DNA from: Pontibacter beigongshangensis
Lineage (GTDB): Bacteria; Bacteroidota; Bacteroidia; Cytophagales; Hymenobacteraceae
Length of the DNA: 64,000 nt
Direction: 5' to 3'
Assembly (NCBI RefSeq): GCF_014332515.1
Contig: NZ_VFSD01000029.1
Coordinates: 20,134 to 84,133 of the forward strand
The notes under the pieces were generated by a model that was not told the origin of the DNA, ran no database searches, and was given only the letters and a program-made list of their open reading frames with translations. Made by a program: the position numbers and the translations under genes. The stretch's first letter is position 1; every line of letters starts with the position of its first letter. Positions 61,920 to 64,000 of the stretch are shown in pieces.

Positions 61920-62216
61920 ATGAACATGGAGATGTTTAACCCGCCCCACCCCGGCGAGATACTGCGTGAGTACATTAACGGTATTGGCAAAACAGTAACA
62001 GAAGTTGCCCGTGGCCTCGATACCAGCCGCAAGCACCTGTCGCTGATCCTGAACGGCCATACAGGCATCAGCGCCGAAATGGCCCTGAAGCTCTCAGTGG
62101 CTTTTGACACGACACCCGATTTCTGGCTAAACTTTCAGAAGAACTACGACCTGTGGCAGGTACGGCAAAAAGTAGATACTTCTAAAATCACGCATTTCCT
62201 GAACTCGGCAGCATAG
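61920..62216 (+). CDS. higA: HigA-family addiction module antitoxin (orphan)
   Basis: 98 residues, XRE-type helix-turn-helix. PPHPGEILREYINGIGKTVTEVARGLDTSRKHLSLILNG is the HigA signature, followed by ISAEMALKLSVAFDTTPDFWLNFQKNYDLW. HigA binds its own promoter and neutralises HigB. No HigB-like frame exists in the 130 bp upstream, where higB is normally found, nor just downstream. It may therefore be a solitary regulator or a remnant of a module carried in with the GxxExxY gene. An ATG two codons in (MEMF) is an alternative start. Confidence 0.9.
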   Translation: MNMEMFNPPHPGEILREYINGIGKTVTEVARGLDTSRKHLSLILNGHTGISAEMALKLSVAFDTTPDFWLNFQKNYDLWQVRQKVDTSKITHFLNSAA

Positions 62217-62222
62217 GCTCTT

Positions 62223-62361
62223 AAGCCGAGGAAGACGACGGCGTTCCGTTTGAAGAGAAGATGAAGCTGCTGACTACGGAATTGGCCGCTCAGTTTAAGG
62301 AAAGCGCCCTGCTGGAGAAGCGGATTCGGGAGAATCTGGAGGGGATTGGGTTTGGGCTGTA
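62223..62361 (+). pseudogene. Duplicated 3' end of hsdM
   Basis: 62,223-62,335 repeats 61,175-61,287 (113 bp, constant offset 1048, no gaps) with roughly seven substitutions. It encodes EEDDGVPFEEKMKLLTTE and onward, then EGIGFGL and a stop where hsdM itself runs into block A. There is no start codon or full domain, so it is a remnant. The divergence suggests recombination with a related hsdM allele rather than a fresh duplication. Confidence 0.85.
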
Positions 62362-62457
62362 AATTAAAATGTGAATTGTTTCGATTGATTTGAATTAGAT
62401 AGTGAAGTTGATGAGATATGTAGGCAGAAATATTAATTACTGAATACTTCCAAAGTT

Positions 62458-64000
62458 ATGATTACACAAATTAGAGAGCTTAAAAAAGTAGGTATATTCA
62501 AAAACCACATAGCACCAACTTCCCTACCTGAGTACAAGAAATATAACTTGATCTATGGGTGGAATGGCTCTGGAAAGTCAACTTTGTCAAGGATATTTTC
62601 ATGTATAGGTCAACAATCATTAATGGATCACTTCCCAGATTCAAAAGCCAAGATTACACTCTCTGATGGGATGGAGTTAAATGAGACTAATATCCATCTA
62701 AGTGATTTGAATATCAAAGTATTCAATCAAGCTTTTATTGACAAGAATATTGATTGGAAAGGGAAGCTCAACTCAATTTTATATGTCTCTGAAGAAAAAA
62801 TTGAGACAAAGAATGAGCTAGATGAGACAAAGAAAAAATGTAAAGAAAAGAAAGCAAAGCACGATGAAATCTCTTTAAAGATAGATCAAAAGAAGGATGA
62901 AAAGGAAAAATTTTTAAAGAGTTCTGCAAAAAGTATAAAAACCATCTTTCAGGCTATAGAGACAACTGATCAAAGATTTTTAAGCTATAACAAAGCACAT
63001 TTTGAGAAACTGATAGGCTCAGAATATGAAGTTCTGTCATCAAAGGAAGTATTCCTTGATAAGGAAGAATTCAACAGGATTAAAAACGCGATAAAGCCGC
63101 AACAAAAGTCAGAAATAAATACTATTACTGTTGAAGTTAACACACAAATATACATTGGTGCTGAAGCAAGTATAAAAGAGATTATTGAAGCAAGTGTAGT
63201 ATCAAAGGCAATCAATCGTCTATTAGAATTTCCTAAGTTAAATGAATGGGTTTCACAAGGTTTAGAGTTACACAAAACTCTAGATTCAGAAACTTGTGAA
63301 TACTGTGGAAGTACAATCTCAGATGAGCGTTTACAGCAGCTAGAAGAGCATTTTAATAAAGATTACGAAAGCCTTATTACCAGAATTCACAAAGCAACTA
63401 GCTGGATAGATTCTCAAGAATTACCTGTTACTTCTCTACCAAATTCTGATGAGTTTTATGAAGAGTTTCTAGCTAGTTATAATGAGAAACACGATAAACT
63501 CATAGAGTATCATAGGAAGTATAAAAAGGTATTAGAGCAATGGAAATCTATATTAACCAAAAAGTTACAGAATCCATTTAGGAAGATTGAAGAATCAGTT
63601 TCTTCTGTTGAAGATTTACTGTCCAACATCATGAACACGGTCAATGGAATAAACAAGGTTATAGGCGCTCACAATTTAAAGACCCAAAACTTCGAAAAAC
63701 ACTTATCTGTAAACAAGAAAAGATTAGAACGACACCTTGTCGCTGAGCAGATGAAAACCTTTAATTTTAGCAAATTCAAAGTTGAGTCTGACTCCCTTTC
63801 TAAAGATTTCAAAGAAGCTAGTCAAAAATTAACAGAACTAAAAATTAAGGAGAGCTCACTTGAAAAAGAGTTACTTAATGAAGCCATTGCTGTTGAAGAA
63901 TTTAATGAAAATATACATAAATTCTTAGGAAGAAATGACCTAAGCCTGTATTTTGATACTAAGCATAAAGGGTACAAAATTGTAAGAGGTTCTAATACTG
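62458..64000 (+). CDS. RloC/PrrC-like AAA ATPase (AAA_13 type), 3' end cut by window edge
   Basis: 514 residues are present and no stop is met before the edge. Walker A is GWNGSGKST (34-42) after MITQIRELKKVGIFKNH, and VFNQAFIDKNIDW (about 89-101) is the block that follows the ATP site in AAA_13 proteins. Lys/Glu-rich coiled coil covers about 115-160 and 290-470. CEYCG places a CxxC pair at Cys280/Cys283, reminiscent of the zinc hook in RloC, a tRNA-cleaving phage-defence ATPase. The nuclease part would lie beyond the edge, so function is inferred. The gene is much more AT-rich than hsdM, which points to separate acquisition. Such genes are often lodged inside type I restriction operons. Confidence 0.8.
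   Translation, partial: MITQIRELKKVGIFKNHIAPTSLPEYKKYNLIYGWNGSGKSTLSRIFSCIGQQSLMDHFPDSKAKITLSDGMELNETNIHLSDLNIKVFNQAFIDKNIDWKGKLNSILYVSEEKIETKNELDETKKKCKEKKAKHDEISLKIDQKKDEKEKFLKSSAKSIKTIFQAIETTDQRFLSYNKAHFEKLIGSEYEVLSSKEVFLDKEEFNRIKNAIKPQQKSEINTITVEVNTQIYIGAEASIKEIIEASVVSKAINRLLEFPKLNEWVSQGLELHKTLDSETCEYCGSTISDERLQQLEEHFNKDYESLITRIHKATSWIDSQELPVTSLPNSDEFYEEFLASYNEKHDKLIEYHRKYKKVLEQWKSILTKKLQNPFRKIEESVSSVEDLLSNIMNTVNGINKVIGAHNLKTQNFEKHLSVNKKRLERHLVAEQMKTFNFSKFKVESDSLSKDFKEASQKLTELKIKESSLEKELLNEAIAVEEFNENIHKFLGRNDLSLYFDTKHKGYKIVRGSNT

Noticed and set aside
1..64000. CRISPR array
   Set aside because: No regularly spaced direct repeats with unique spacers were seen; the dispersed 30-bp repeats are kilobases apart and in both orientations.
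1..64000. tRNA or rRNA genes
   Set aside because: No cloverleaf with a GTTC-like T-arm or rRNA-like stretch was noticed by eye; a covariance search would be needed for certainty.

Overview
The window looks like a chromosome segment of a plant-polysaccharide-degrading Bacteroidota, most likely a Cytophagales/Hymenobacteraceae-type organism (genus is inference). The evidence is three SusC/SusD pairs, two hybrid two-component systems (HTCS) that fuse sensor, kinase, receiver and AraC-type DNA-binding domains, lipoprotein glycoside hydrolases, a type IX secretion C-terminal domain, and promoters with the Bacteroidota -7 box TAnnTTTG.

Region 1 (1-25,966) is a xylan utilization locus. One minus-strand operon encodes, in transcription order, SusC, SusD, a second SusC, a second SusD, a DUF1735/DUF4361-type lipoprotein and a GH10 protein split by carbohydrate-binding modules. 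This is the xusA-B-C-D-E-xyn10C order of known Bacteroidota xylan systems. Downstream on the same strand lie a CE1 esterase, a GH5 enzyme with a type IX sorting domain, a canonical GH10 xylanase overlapping a GH97 gene, and the 5' end of a sialate-O-acetylesterase-type (SASA) esterase that runs off the left edge. The xylan HTCS is divergent at 21,854. The promoters of the SusC operon and of the GH10-GH97 operon share a phased array of four TGTWACA heptamers every 21 bp, at the same distance from a TAnnTTTG box. This is probably the HTCS operator and is the strongest regulatory finding here.

Region 2 (26,095-36,176) holds purL and then a six-gene minus-strand operon for sugar-acid catabolism: an enolase-superfamily dehydratase, an RraA-type aldolase, an SDR dehydrogenase, an ExuT-like MFS transporter, a SAF-domain protein and a UxaA-type dehydratase. 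Its exact substrate cannot be read from the sequence.

Region 3 (37,264-55,413) is a levan/fructan utilization locus with the gene content of Bacteroides thetaiotaomicron BT1754-BT1765: an HTCS with a periplasmic sugar-binding sensor, a sugar porter, a PfkB fructokinase, SusC, SusD, a surface glycan-binding protein and three different GH32 enzymes. A GH2 enzyme (56,029-58,458) follows on the plus strand.

Region 4 (59,695-64,000) is a type I restriction-modification locus. hsdM is followed by a GxxExxY gene bounded by two 93-bp repeat blocks, an orphan HigA antitoxin, a diverged duplicate of the hsdM 3' end, and an AT-rich, truncated RloC/PrrC-like ATPase with a CxxC motif.

A dispersed intergenic repeat with a 30-bp core (CTCCGGAGGGGC, a T-rich stretch, ATTAGAATAATT) occurs 17 times, never inside a convincing gene. 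Several other inverted-repeat elements sit in the same intergenic spaces.
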